From Ganoderma boninense (lineage: Eukaryota > Basidiomycota > Agaricomycetes > Polyporales > Polyporaceae): DNA of 64,000 nt. The position numbers and the translations under genes were made by a program. The notes beneath the pieces are model-generated. The model was not told the origin of the DNA. It searched no databases and saw only the letters and a list, made by a program, of their open reading frames with translations. The DNA lies in NCBI GenBank assembly GCA_002900995.3, contig CM035307.1, forward strand, positions 3,968,001 to 4,032,000, in the 5' to 3' direction. Below, piece after piece: positions 11,485 to 22,952 of the stretch. Numbering within the stretch: position 1 is the first letter of the stretch; each line of letters opens with the position of its first letter.

Positions 11485-13555
11485 ATGCGCAGTGGCAAAG
11501 GCATGTCCCGCAGCAAACACGATGCTGGGATGCGCAACGGCGCCACAGATGTGGACAAAGGCTTCGCCACACCCGGCCGGCGTGGCGAACGGTCGTCCTC
11601 CGATTCAGACGATGCTAACGTGATGCGCCAGCTTCTCTCCCCGTAAGTCCCGCTCACAGCAAACTTCGACATCTTGGCTCGTCGCTGAACGTCTCCTGCA
11701 GAGAACAACGCCAGCGTGTGGCGGCCGCCGCCCGGGGACGGGTGGCTAGTCGGCGGGACGTCGATTCCGACGGCCCGGCCAGCGACACTGATGACCGTGC
11801 TTCGGCAATGTCTGAGGACGACGACCTCCGCCACGCAAAGTGAGTGCGGCGTGGCGTGGGCGTGCAGCTTGAGGTTAACTCGTTTCCTAATAGGCACCCG
11901 CGAACCGGGCGCGCTGTCGGCACGGAATCGCCGGTTACTACTCCCGTCGGGTCGCCAAGCCAGACGCCGGTGCCCAACAGTTCCTCTTCTGGCGCAAGGT
12001 CGCGCGACCACGATAAGATGGACGTGGACGACGCCGGGTGCGCAGCGCCCTTGCTTGCCTTTGTTCCCTTGACCGTCTTTGTACTGAACGCATGTGCAGG
12101 GCTGATGCGCCCCGGCGCGCGTCTGGCGACCGAACGCGGCGCGAGGGCAACGCGCCGCTGCCGCAAGAAGAAGCTGCGCAAGACAATGCACCACCACCGA
12201 TTGCGTACGTGGCGTGCCACACGTGGCCGCCGTGTGCGGTCTGCGCGCGCATTACGGGGACCTCGTTGAAGCACATCCCGAGCCTCACCGCGCAGGTCCG
12301 CAAGCGCATCGCGCAGACGATGCCGCCTGCGACCGACATACCCCCGCCATTAATTGGGCCCCAGGATATCCCCCGGCTGCCGATCATCCCGCCACCGCCC
12401 GTTAACGCCGCACCACCTCCCACCCCGCCGCCAGACATTGTGCCGCAGTTCCCGCCGCAACTTCCTCTGGATCCTGCGCAGCCGCCGTTCTTGCTGTCGC
12501 CGTCGAGCATGCCTCGTTCTCCGAATGCGCCTAACGGGCCTCCGAACCCGTACCAGCCGCGGCCCGACTACCCCATGGAGCCTTTGTTCATGTCGGCGCT
12601 GAACGCCCCCGGCTCGCACCGCCAGACGCAGTTCAAGATCCTCCCGCCGGGCGCGGACGGGCGGCGCACGCTGCAAAACAACATGCTGAACAGCATGAAC
12701 GGCGGGAACCGGCCCGGGGGCTTCTACAACCGGACGCAGCCGCGGAACGCGCAGGCGTCGTCGTCGTCGATGCGCCTCGAGGACATGGACGGCGGCGCGC
12801 TCGACGACGGGAGCGGGCTCGGGCTCGGGCTCGGGCCCGGGGGGCATGGGCGTGGGCATGGGCGGGCTCGGGAGCGCGAAGCCGCGGGGGCGCGGGAAGG
12901 GGCGGATGCCGGGGCGCAAGCCGCGCGCGAAGCGGTACAACCGGAAGAAGCACGAGGAGTGGCCGCCCGAGGGCTGGAACCCGATCTGGGAGGAGGAGCG
13001 GCCGCGGACGTGGGGCAACTACACGATCCCGGACGACGTGCCCGCGGACCGCGTGTACGACCACCTGAAGAAGATCTTCGACCTGAAGAGCGCGGGCCTG
13101 TGCCACTGGCAGGGCTGCAAGCCGCAGAGCCCCGGCCAGGGCAACCCGGACTACAAGATGCTCAAGCGCCACGTCGAGACGGTGCACCTCGGGCTGAAGC
13201 TCGTGTGCAAGCTGTGCGGGTACGCAAGCGCGCGGACAACAGGCGCAAGGCGACGCACAAGCGCGGTGCCCGAGCGCGAGAACGAGCCCCCGTCGCCGAT
13301 GAAAGGCGGGTCGGGGGCGAAGGGAAGGCGGCGGGGGCGGCGGGCGAGAACCAGCCCGCGGAGGAGGACGAGCTGATGGAGGACGAGGTCGGGTCGGATC
13401 TGGGCACCGGGGAGGACGGCTCGATGATGGAGGACGACGAGGAGGTCGACCAGCTCGAGGACTATGGGTCCGAGGAGGACCAGCTCGAGGAGGACCATCT
13501 TCTTGGAGACCAGGACCAGCGCATGGAGTCGGAGTTCGAGTCCGAGGACGACTAG
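11485..13555 (+). CDS. Double zinc-finger protein, copy B, frame interrupted
   Basis: Exons 11485-11642, 11702-11839, 11894-12037 and from 12100; a further intron 12205-12282 is possible. The N-terminal half is Ser/Asp-rich, then Pro-rich (PPPLIGPQD, PPPTPPPD). The homology to copy A (RTWGNYTIPDDVPADRVYDH, CHWQGC ... RHVETVHLGLKLVCKLCGYA) is in a frame shifted by one base relative to the N-terminal part. The switch occurs at a six-G run (about 12839-12844), and dropping one G would join the frames. A second break near 13220-13230 falls inside finger 2: the first CxxC pair is present, but the segment holding the His/Cys ligands is missing and the frame changes to the acidic tail (EEDELMEDEV ... 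SEFESEDD). Either assembly error in GC-rich repeats or a decaying paralog. Confidence 0.6.
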
Positions 13556-14751
13556 ACGGACAATTCAATATAATCACACAAAGGTACCGCGCATGCTACC
13601 ATCCAAGTTTTGCTCTGCCGCAATCTCTGTCTCTTATTGTGTAACGCGCTGTACGTGTCTCATATATGGACAATTTCCTTGGTTATTTATCTTTGAGCCA
13701 CTGGCGGGTGGCCCGGGTCAGGCGGCAGGTGGTTCTTGTATGAAGGTTGGTCTCGGAAAAAGATGAGCTTGTTCACTCAGAGTATTCACTGCGATATTCG
13801 CTGTCGTGACGGGGCAACGGTACCGCCTTGTCTCATTTCGACGCAAGGCCCGACGAGGGTTGTGCCTGAGCGCCACCGAGTGCGACATCTCCCGTCATGC
13901 GAGGATATTTTCTAGCCGGGCCGTAATACTGTGCGAGCGGGTCGAATGCATCAACCACATGGCCAAGGTGGAGACTCATCTGGTCTGAGGTCGGTGGGGA
14001 GTGACAGACCTGATTTTTGATGAATCTGTCCGTTTCGCATTGAACCCATTCTTGCATTTATTTAGGGTATGTGGCGGTTGGGAGATCCCCTCAAGGCTCG
14101 GGTGAGCTGCATGGTGAACAATGCCCTACAGTTCATGCAGGTCTGGGGGTCACTTTTGGAGTGGGCTCTAGTCTCAGTCACCGAGCAACGGCGTGTCCTT
14201 TGAAGTTTTTGAGGCCATGTTCATTGCATCTCTTTGTCTGTTTCGAGATAATACAGACATGTGAAGCGGTCCTGGTGTTCCCCTTCATTTTTTTCATCAT
14301 TTGGCCCATTGCATTTTGCCCACCTTCAAGCTGGGGTGGGCTGACCGTTGTAAAGCCTCAGGCAAGTTTTCCCAGTTCGGTATGCCGAGAAAACCCCGGG
14401 CGCTTGTACTAGCCAAATTTTTGCCGTGAGAAACGCGCAAGTACAGCAACGCGTGGCGTGGCTGACGCCCGTTCGTCATGTCGCCGCGCGCAGGTCAAAC
14501 CAAACTCAAACATCGATCGTAACCCGTGGATGTGGATGACAAGGTCGACAAATATTCGTTGCCGTATGGTTTCCTTGCATACAGTCTTGAGTCCACTCGC
14601 TTTCTACCCATAAGCATTCAATCGCTTTCCAACTTCCCCCCGTGACGCCATGCTCCTTCGTAGTAGTGCTTGTCAAGTTGTCTCAGGAGTCGGTCGCGCC
14701 ACCTGGAACACATCAAGCCTTGCAACGGTGCTCTGAGCGCCCAAAACGTTC
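13556..14751. other. Intergenic; nothing identified
   Basis: No coding frame, RNA gene or repeat could be supported in this 1.2 kb. Confidence 0.5.
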
Positions 14752-15154
14752 ATGGAACATCAAGCTGATCAACGCACAGAAGGAGCACGTACTAGTCAAG
14801 GTGAATGCTATGCATCTGTGGGTGTCCCGACGGGGCGCCCATTGCCCTCTTCGTCTTCAGATTCGCAGGTCGCACGGCGACACAAGCCAAGCAGTCACCA
14901 GTGTGAGTCCCACTCCGTTGGGCCACTTCCTCCCCGCCTTTCGCTGACCTTATAATCAAAACATAACCATCTGCGACTTGTTACGCACCAGATCCATGGC
15001 GCGAGCAGCGCTCGAGCGCTCCACTGGTGATACGGATCCTTATATGTACTTGTCTGCGACGCTGCGGAGGGTCGCAGTGCCCCGAGGCTGTGACGCGCTT
15101 CTGAAAGCAGCACATCTATCTCCGGACGGCGCAACGCACGCATGGACTTGCTGA
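14752..15154 (+). CDS. Possible small unrecognised protein
   Basis: Two exons, 14752-14900 and 14992-15154, join in frame across a GT-AG intron (acceptor TTACGCACCAG) to give about 103 residues. The N-terminal half is Ser-rich with a basic patch (PLPSSSSDSQVARRHKPSSH), and the second half contains TGDTDPYMYLSATLRRV and ends HAWTC. No domain is recognised. Support is only splice continuity and sensible composition; upstream exons are possible. It follows the zinc-finger cluster and converges on the Kre9-like gene. Confidence 0.35.
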
Positions 15155-15412
15155 AAGAACGCAGACGGCGCATGATTATGAAAGTGGCTGCTCCACGAGT
15201 CGCCATGGAGGAAGGGTGAAATTGTCACATCGTTTTCAACGCGATATGGAGAGGGACAAAAGCAAAGCATGTATTGCAGAAAGCAATCGAATAGGGTATG
15301 TCACAATTTATCAATGGTATACAAAATCAAAATCAGGCGAGATGGGGAGGAGTGGACAACATGTCGACTGAACGATCAGGACAGTGGATGGTGAAGAACT
15401 GGAGTTACGAGT

Positions 15413-16357
15413 TTAGTAGCCACCATTCTTGCCGTCGTTCCAGTCATTGCAGTCCTTGCCATCCTTGTCCTTGCCGTCCTTGCAGAAGTTCTTGTAGTCA
15501 TCGCCGTCCTTGGCGATCTTGAACTTCTCGCTGTTGCTCTGCAGCTCGGGCTTGTCGTCCCGGATCGACACTAGTGCAAATGCAAGTGAGTGACCATGTC
15601 CATTGCCATTGACAAAGGCTGAAGTTGACTTACAGGTAACGCGGTAGTCTTGACCGAAGAAGACGTTCGGGACTGTAACGTCCGCCGAGCCTGACTTGAC
15701 GTCGAAGCCCTCAGCGAGGATGACTGCGTAACAAAGTAACCTTCAGCCTTCCAGCACAGCACGCAGAACAACACAACTTACGGAAAGGAATATCATTGCC
15801 CTTGCGGAGGAAGAGTCGGGCCTTGCAACCCTGCTGCTTGCCGTCCTTACCGTCGCCGTCGCCCCACTGCTGGCACTTCTTGCCGTCGTCCCAGTTCTTG
15901 CCGTCCTGGCCGTCCCGGCGGCCGTTCCAGTCCTTCCCGTCTTGCCAGCCCTTGCCGTCGTTCCCGCCGTTCTTCTTGTCGTCCCACTTCACCTCCCTGT
16001 GCACGCGGTGAGTCCCGATCCACGTCGCTCCAAAGCGAAAAAATAATGATGTGCTCACCAGGTGACTTTCTGCTGGCTGCCGACCTTCCAGACGGCGTCC
16101 TTGTTCGGCTGCGTGACCTTCGGCACGTGGTCCTTGTCCCACCCGAAGTCGCACCCGCAGTCACCGCCGTTGTGGTCCCCGGTCTTCTGGGGCCAGTAGC
16201 TGCTGCTCGTCGTCGTCCACGACGTCGGAGCGTAGCCGCCGTCGCGGGCCTGGAGAGCAGGCGCAGGGGAGGCGGAGGCGGAGAGGATGGTGGAGAAGAC
16301 GGTGGAGGCCGCGAGGGGCGCGAGGGTGAATTTTGCGAGCGTCGTCTTGGTGAACAT
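15413..16357 (-). CDS. Kre9/Knh1-like secreted cell-wall protein
   Basis: Four exons: 16357-16059, 15996-15782, 15723-15634, 15570-15413 (stop TAA). The protein begins with a signal peptide (MFTKTTLAKFTLAPLAAS, cleavage likely near ASASPAPA) and has the hallmark opening strand of the Kre9/Knh1-type N-terminal domain, VTQPNKDAVWKVGSQQKVTW. Unusually, the domain is interrupted by a roughly 60-residue tract of Asp-Gly-Lys-Trp repeats (KDWNGRRDGQDGKNWDDGKK) before resuming with CKARLFLRKGNDIPF and the ADVTVPNVFFGQDYRVT strands. The tail is again rich in DGKD and ends KNGGY, with no GPI-anchor signal. Yeast relatives act in beta-1,6-glucan assembly; that function is not established for such basidiomycete proteins. 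A TATAAAT lies about 110 nt upstream. The paralog is at 1-491. Confidence 0.85.
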
Positions 16358-16463
16358 GGTGCAAAATTGGTGTGTTTGGGTTGGATGGATGTAGAACGAG
16401 TGATGCGATGCGATATGAGGTGAAGCTGTTGTGCTGGGGCATGGGGGTGCGCTACATGCGTCC

Positions 16464-16470
16464 ATTTATA
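16464..16470 (-). promoter_or_regulatory. TATA box of the Kre9/Knh1-like gene
   Basis: TATAAAT on the minus strand, 107 nt upstream of ATG 16357. Confidence 0.5.
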
Positions 16471-17351
16471 CCTGCAGGACTCCGACGCACGCGAGCGAGC
16501 GACTCGGACGCTCCACCCGACTCGGCGGATGGTGTGGCATGTACCATATAACCGAAGGCGAGTCTCATCTTCCTTTCGAGGGGACTCGGGCGCTCACGAA
16601 CTCCACGCAGCAAAACGTCGGCAAGCTGGGATCGATCCCAATCGGAAGGCCCACGACAGGGGTTGCGCAGCCACATGCCGCTCAGCGGTGGTTACCAAAC
16701 TATGTCTTTCCTGCCCGTGTGGCGGTGCCCGACTCCTGTTGACCTTGGGTTTCTTCCGGCCCGGGGCATGGCCGACGTGGAGCAGGGTGCAGAGGATGTC
16801 CGAGCTATGTCCCGATGCAAAACCCGCTGGGTAGGCTGCTGCTTTACTAGGCAGCTCCTCCGACTTCCTCCTGGGAGGTATGCGCATGCGTCATCCCATC
16901 TTCAAAGGTTGACGCATCTCCGCAACAGCCTCGGAGCGTGGACATGGAGCACACGGGTCCTTCGGCGGGACTGACGATGGCTGTATGCGGGTGGTACGTT
17001 CACCCTACGCAATGTATTCGACAGTGGCTTGGCAACCTAGCGAAACACAGAAGGGCTGCGTCACACTGCAGTCGCTCAGGCAAAATTATGGTAGAATTGT
17101 CTATTCTTATTCGACAAGGGACAAGAAAACAGCTACAATTACGAGTAAGAGTCCATATATGCTCAGGTCCGTGTCCAGAACGCTGACAACACGCTAGTCC
17201 AGTCCGAGTCTGAATCAAAACCCGAAGTCTGCCACTCCAACACTTCGGTTCGCCTACCACAGTAGCTCCAATGACAAACCCGGAGCGGTGGATCAAAGGC
17301 GGCCATCTCACCACATGCCTCGCCGAATCCTCAGCCATTCACGATCCGAGC
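16471..17351. other. Intergenic; nothing identified
   Basis: No supported gene. Short open frames on both strands show no splice continuity or motifs. Confidence 0.5.
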
Positions 17352-18048
17352 CTACCAATCCATCTCGCCGACAGGCCGAAGGAGGTCCATGAACGCCTGC
17401 CAGAGGCCCAGACCCGCTTCATCTTCATCAAGCCATTCAAGTTCATCATCGTCCTACGCATCGTTCCGAATGTAGTGTCAATACAAGTGCAACTGCGAGT
17501 CCATCCCCGAACGTGCCGAAGGGGCTCACCTTGCGATGATGGCGTCTGCGGCGACCGTGGCCGCGGGTCCGGGAGGAATGGGAGCGGTGGTTCCAGAACA
17601 CAGAGCCAGTCGCATGATGCTTGTGGATGAGCACGAACCCGTCGACCTCGCAGTCGCCCTCCGCCTCCTCAGGCTCCCCCGTGGTGTGCATGACTGGCCA
17701 CTGCCCAGTCGCGGCAGGACCGTCGTCGTCGCAGTCGACGAACTCGAAGAAGTTGGGGGAGGCATGCCCGCGCACGCGGCGGCGCACGGTGGTCCGGGCC
17801 TGAGCGTGCTCTGCAGCTCGTGCGGCCCGCCTGTCGTCCATGATGCGCTTGAGCCTGCGCGCGCGCTGGATCTTGTCCCAGGCGGCGAGCTCGTGGCGCA
17901 TCTGTCCGCCTACCTCGAGCTTGCCGAGCTCGGGGGCGTCGGTGTCGGGGTCGGTGATGAGGGCGAAGAAGGGCGTGCCGAAGGGCGTGCGGGCGAATGC
18001 GCCAGGGCGAAGCAGGTGTGCGTCGAAGTCGCACATGCTGGAGCACAA
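17352..18048 (-). CDS. Unrecognised small protein family, copy 1
   Basis: Exon 1 is 18048-17530 (donor GTGAGC), exon 2 is 17453-17352 (acceptor GCGTAG). The spliced C-terminus reads DDDELEWLDEDEAGLGLWQA and ends GEMDW. The start may be 18048 or the second Met at 18036. The N-terminus has LRPGAFARTPFGTPFFALIT followed by a DPDTD motif, then a basic helix (WDKIQRARRLKRIMDDRR); the middle contains CEVDGFVLIHKHHATGSVFW followed by NHR. The first and last of these blocks recur in 22953-23546, which defines a family I cannot name. No signal peptide or membrane segment. Promoter: TATAAAA at 18169-18175. The pattern of a basic helix and an acidic C-terminus suggests a cytosolic or nuclear protein, but this is inference. 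Confidence 0.7.
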
Positions 18049-18168
18049 CTTCGATAGGGGTGTTGGAAAAGATGGTATAATATTTGGACTGTTGGGGGAT
18101 GGTCTCGCTGGAGAAGAGGGTGGTTTGGGTGCGAGGTTGGTGGGGTGTTAGGCGTCGCGAGGTGGGCG

Positions 18169-18175
18169 TTTTATA
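18169..18175 (-). promoter_or_regulatory. TATA box upstream of the 17352-18048 gene
   Basis: TATAAAA on the minus strand, about 120 nt upstream of the start codon. Confidence 0.5.
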
Positions 18176-18875
18176 GACTCACGGTGCTCCCCAGGCTCGA
18201 TCCGCACGAGCTTCCGCTCATCCACATCCGACTTGGGGGTCGCAGATGCAGTAGCTCTCAGGCGGATGGTTATCCGTCTAGGTGATAGACACCCGCATCG
18301 CACGCAAGCATATCACTCTGAGGAGCCTCATGGTTCGGTTCTCTAGAGGGGCGAAGGCTCCGAGAGGCTCGAGGAAGCCGACTCGCCGATGGAACTTGAA
18401 AATAGTAGCCTTGCTAATAACATCACTGGCAATTCAGATGTATGGGTTTATAGTTTGAAATGGGGTGGCACTTACCACGTTTTGGAGATGCGGAGACGCA
18501 GCCATGGTTTGAGTCGGTATATACTGTGGCATGACTCGGATGGGACTCCGACGAGGAAGGCAACATGCGCACTAACCAACCACTTTCGTGGGTGGAGCTC
18601 GCTGCCAGTGCGGCAGGCTGAACGTGTCCGGCCACAGCAGCGTTAGAGGACGTCTGGTACATTTGAAGAAGTTTGGCTAGTCACCCCCGCCCACGTCGAA
18701 CCCTGAGAGGCAGGGTCACCTTTTTCGCAGTCTTTGTGGTACCCCATGATATGGCACCTCGAGCCAAGGTTATGGATATTAATGTTCAGCACGATTGGGA
18801 CGGCACAGGAAATGATTGCACTACAGCACGCTACTCAATACCAATCGCATCCCCCGAAAGTATTCTCCTCATCAC
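18176..18875. other. Intergenic; nothing identified
   Basis: No open frame with support. The region lies between the promoter of the preceding minus-strand gene and the 3' end of the next minus-strand gene. Confidence 0.45.
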
Positions 18876-20421
18876 CTAACCAGCCCTGCTCGCTGTCCGC
18901 GAGCTCACCATCCGCAAGTTCATTAAATTCACCATCAGTTCATGCATGTCTTCGTCTTCATCTTCATCTTCATCTTCGTCTTCCTCGTCGTCTTCCTCGT
19001 CGTCTTCCTCGTCGTCTTCATCGTCGCCTTCGTCGTCGCCTTCGTCTCCATCTTCGTCTTCATGCTCATGCTCATCTTCGCCTTCCGACTCTGCCACTGG
19101 TGGATGTGCGACCTCTGGCATGAGGCCGACTTGCCTTGCTCGCGCTCGGGTGATAGCGGGTGAGGAAGAGATTCTTTTCCGTGATTGCCAGGTTTTGATA
19201 ACTCTCTTCGTGTCGGGACTTGGATCCGAGAAACGGTCCTTGTCGTCTTCAACCGACTTGTTAGCAGGCGAGGGTGGCACATAGAAGTCGGCGTCTTTTT
19301 TCGCCTTGAGCAGAGCCAGGGGTTCGGATATCAGCGCACGTCGTATCATGGCGTCTGCGTCAACGTCGGGCTATAGGCAACTTGTGGATTAATGAACGAT
19401 CTGCGACGAGCCATACTCTGACTCACATCGATTTCCGAATCTGGCGTACTAGGCTTCTCGGAGGGTGGATCGAACCAACTTGGGCGCGTCGTGCAGCCGG
19501 CAAATTGCTCCTTCAAGGGGAGGGACACAGCGTAGAGGAAGTGCTCGGAGAGTGTGACCTTCTGCGCCTGTCCATCCTCCGAGGGTGCACCAAATTTGAA
19601 GACAGGCGCGTTGAGAAACTCTACGCGAGGGACTTCACGAGAATTCACCTCATCCATCCTCGCATTGTAGTTGTCGAACAATGCTTGAGTGTCCCTCGCC
19701 GCCGACTTGGAGAGATCATCTATCGGTGGTGTGACGATACCGGCCGGACGCTTCCAGACGACCTGCGAGAAATATGGACCGACGATCAGCAGGGCGTAGG
19801 TGTGAGTCCACGTCTCATTGTGAGCAAAGGCAGCCCTAGATTGTTTCCAGAGCTGCTCCATGTGCTTTTCGATAGCCTCCATAGCCCCATTGCGAGCCTC
19901 AGCGCTGTCCCAGCGTCCCGCTGTGTTCAACCCTTTGATCTCCCAATAGTCGACCAATTCGCGACCAAAGTCGACACCTTGCTCGTAGTTCTCGTACGTG
20001 AAGATCATGCGAGCGAAGTCGGGGATTTTATCTGGATGAAGTTCCTTCTTGTTGATCGTCTGCGCTGGTTGACCGAGAGGCGGCTGGTGCACTCCGAAGA
20101 GTGCCTGAGGGGTATGGGAGATAGTGCTCTTTGGAAAATGGGGGGGTGTGATCGTGTCGCAGAGATGGGAAGCGATGTCAGAGAAGACGGTGTACAAGTA
20201 TCGTTCGGAGCCCCGAGTCGCCCAAGCATTCTCCATATTGTTAGAGAGATGGATATGGAATCGATCTTGGGAGGTGACAGCGAACTATGTTAAGCCATAA
20301 GTGTGATGTTTTGAGGAGAAAGGACCGTTGAAGTTGAACATACGCGACGCGATGTCTCAAGAAGAGAGACAGCATTTTCTTCAGTGAACACTTGCAGGCG
20401 AGGAGCATTTCTAGGTGGCAT
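18876..20421 (-). CDS. Unrecognised protein with long acidic tail
   Basis: Three exons: 20421-20344, 20284-19427, 19370-18876. Splices (GTATGT/ACATAG and GTGAGT/CTATAG) keep one frame, giving about 475 residues starting MPPRNAPRLQVFTEENAVSL. The N-terminal 310 residues look globular and Trp-rich (YENYEQGVDFGRELVDYWEI, ALLIVGPYFSQVVWKRPAGI). They are followed by a linker (VDADAMIRRALISEPLALL) and a C-terminal region with a tract of about 40 nearly uninterrupted Glu/Asp residues encoded by a GAC/GAA trinucleotide repeat (about 18940-19080). No domain is recognised. The globular part has the look of a small-molecule-response or kinase-associated domain seen in basidiomycete genomes, but I cannot name it. 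The gene is head-to-head with 21082-21863, separated by 660 bp that may be a shared promoter. Confidence 0.65.
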
Positions 20422-21081
20422 ATTGCGAGGAGGAGGGTTCAGAGAGAGTGTGGTTGGGCACCCAAGAGACTAGGGGCTTGCGCACTGGTGTATACGTATC
20501 CTCGAGAAAGGTCATTCACTGCACTTGTTTCTTTTGTTCCCTCGTTCTGGATTCCGATAAGCGCTTGATAATCATGAGTCACCGCAACTTTTGAACGGAT
20601 AAAGGAATGCACATTTAGAGAACAATGGAAAGAAAGTAAAAGTGACTCATGGCCGCACGGTTGCAAGGAACTCAAGCTTCGAATTCGTCCCGAATCCCGA
20701 TGCTTTGGCCAATCAAAATTGCCACTTCGAACGTTGAATAGGATTGAATTCGCTGTGGATTGTCAACTTCAAGCCCTTTGCACGAGATGACCGGTACATA
20801 TCACGGCGGATGCGGATTATTGACGTTGAACATTTGATCATGACGGCAAAGCTTGAACTTGGCATTCAAGCTTCAAGCGGCCAGGCAAAGGCTGCCACGG
20901 CGCATGCCGGGCCCCGGCAAGGTCCGGGATTGGCGCTTACAGATGGCGCGGGCGCTAACAGACAGTATAATTGTGCTCTCCAACTTGAACCAACGGAACG
21001 CGCCACCTCACTCATCCCCATAACTTTCCTTTCGCCCCGCCCCTCGCCCTCTCGTATCTATCCTTCACTTCCACTACTGCA
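20422..21081. other. Intergenic, probable bidirectional promoter region
   Basis: 660 bp between two divergent genes. A CT-rich tract (21020-21075) precedes ATG 21082. No clear TATA box on either side. Confidence 0.4.
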
Positions 21082-21863
21082 ATGGGCGATGTTCGGAAGG
21101 ACTCTCCGCTTCAGGAGGGATCCCAACACCTGCTGGAGATGGAGCCTTTCACCGACGCGCAGTACACCAAGGCTGAGGCTGCGGCAATGGCTCAAATCAA
21201 GGTCAGTATAACAGTTTGAGATTGACCATGAACGCATCGTAACAGTCCTGCTTTTGTAGAAGTGGAAGCGTCTCATGCGCATCTGCAAGCCTCGCACGTA
21301 CATCACTCCCGACATGCTCGCCGACGGCAGGAACTCCCCTCCCTTTCTCTTCTATGGCTGGCCTTTCAAGGACGACTACCTTGTCGACTACGCCAAGCGT
21401 CATCGTCTATCATTCGAGACTGACGCCAAGCACCAGGAGTGGCTCGGGTGCCCCACGCTCGAGTTCAACTTCGCAGACGTCACTGAGGAGCACTACAAAC
21501 AACAGAGAATCGTCAAGTACCTGCACATCATGGCTCGGTGGACAGTCCTCCCCACGCTGATCCGCGGGTCCAAGCATCCGCTCCGGATCGGTCGGCCGTT
21601 TTCGTTCAAATACTCCAAGATCTTGTACTTGTGGACGAACTACAACATGGACGAAGAGTGCGACGATTGCGGGCAGCCGGACAGGTACGACAAGGTGATG
21701 GGCTTCCTGGATACGGCGATGAACGAATGTCTGCCGGAGGGCCAGAAGTCGAAGCGGCAGTGGTGGTGGTCGTGGGATGACAACGATCTGGTACGTGGTT
21801 CCCAACCCTCAAACCTGCCGGCAGCACTCAACCACACTCCAGAATATTATGGGCATGGATTAG
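21082..21863 (+). CDS. Unrecognised conserved-looking protein
   Basis: Exon 1 is 21082-21201, exon 2 is 21260-21790; a short last exon 21843-21863 (acceptor CTCCAG) would add NIMGMD and stop. An alternative last part uses an acceptor near 22094 (phase-compatible, reading LPDAGVQIPIHNVDLE) but needs a 300-nt intron, unlike any other here. The protein begins MGDVRKDSPLQEGSQHLLEM, is rich in aromatic and charged residues (RTYITPDMLADGRNSPPFLF, FYGWPFKDDYLVDYAKRH), has a CDDC motif (EECDDCGQPDRYDKVMGFLD), and ends with a Trp cluster (QWWWSWDD). No domain is recognised. Cytosolic by appearance. Confidence 0.6.
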
Positions 21864-22208
21864 TGGTGTCAACCTGGCCTGTTCACCATACGCAAGTCTT
21901 CTTGTTGGTTCGTACTGGATTGTCGCTGTCTGTTATGCTGCCCTGCTCTCCACTGTATTATCTATCACACATTGTCTATCGAGCAACGCAATACGAAGCC
22001 ATTGCCAACCATTTTTGACACATCATCTGGCTCTGGTGCCTGGTCCATAGCTCGAGAATCCAAGGTATAAGCAAACGCAAACTTGACTCTTACAGCTTCC
22101 AGACGCTGGGGTTCAGATTCCCATTCACAACGTCGATCTCGAGGTATGCAGCGAGCCCTCGTCGACATCGTCGCGGACAGAGATGGGACTGACAGTTCGC
22201 CTCTGCAG

Positions 22209-22567
22209 GACTGCAAGGCTTGTTTTCGCCCAGGTTGGTGTGGTCTCCGTTCCCCTTGCCGAGTCCGAGCATGGAATGCGATTTGGAGCAGGAACACCAC
22301 CGCGTACGTGTGTTCATTTTCGTGTGACAGTTCTTCGCTTATATGCGCCCTTAGCGGATGAAGGCCCTCATGCACCAATGGCTCGCAATGATGGTGTTCG
22401 GTGCTGGCGTGACAGGCTTTGCCGCCTGGTCGGTCGGTGCAACGACGTGCGTGACCCCATCCTTTCAATATATTTTGGTGGGCATGACTGCAGGCGACGA
22501 GGGGAAGAGCCCTTCGCCACCATGCCGGTCTGCAAGGACTGCTACTGCTACTACAGGATACGAGTGA
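22209..22567 (+). CDS. Possible small spliced gene with one hydrophobic helix
   Basis: Putative exons 22209-22303 and 22355-22447 join in one frame at GT-AG sites, giving SPSMECDLEQEHHRRMKALM followed by HQWLAMMVFGAGVTGFAAW, a plausible membrane helix. The frame then runs to a TGA at 22565-22567 or continues through an intron to 22495. Start codon and upstream exons are not resolved; a TATAA-like element lies near 22064. It could instead be the distal part of the gene beginning at 21082. Confidence 0.25.
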
Positions 22568-22952
22568 CTACATGCGCAACTACAGTACTACGGGTAAGAG
22601 TTCGTCCTACACTATGGTCCGAGCCCAGAACGCTAACTACCTAGACGATACAAGGATGCCCAATCCTCTGCTGTCCAAGTCTCTGTCCTCAGAGTCCAAG
22701 TCCAATGCCCCTCCAATATCTCTGCGCCAGTCCTTCCATGTCCTTCTCCACTCCAACGACGGACTGGCTCAGCTCATGGTAGGTCGCCATCCCACCACTT
22801 GCGTCCCCAAGTCCGCCTCCTAATGCATGGCGGCACCGAGCCGAAGGAAGAAGCGCGACCAGAGGCTCGAAGACCGACTGCATCGCACAGCCTGGCATTG
22901 AGCGTTCAAGTGTTCAAGTGAGCGTCAGATGTGTATGCCATCGAGAAGGATC

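Noticed and set aside
12633..13577. 314-codon minus-strand open frame opposite copy B of the zinc-finger gene
   Set aside because: Complement shadow of a GC-rich coding region; Pro/Arg/Ala composition and no motif.
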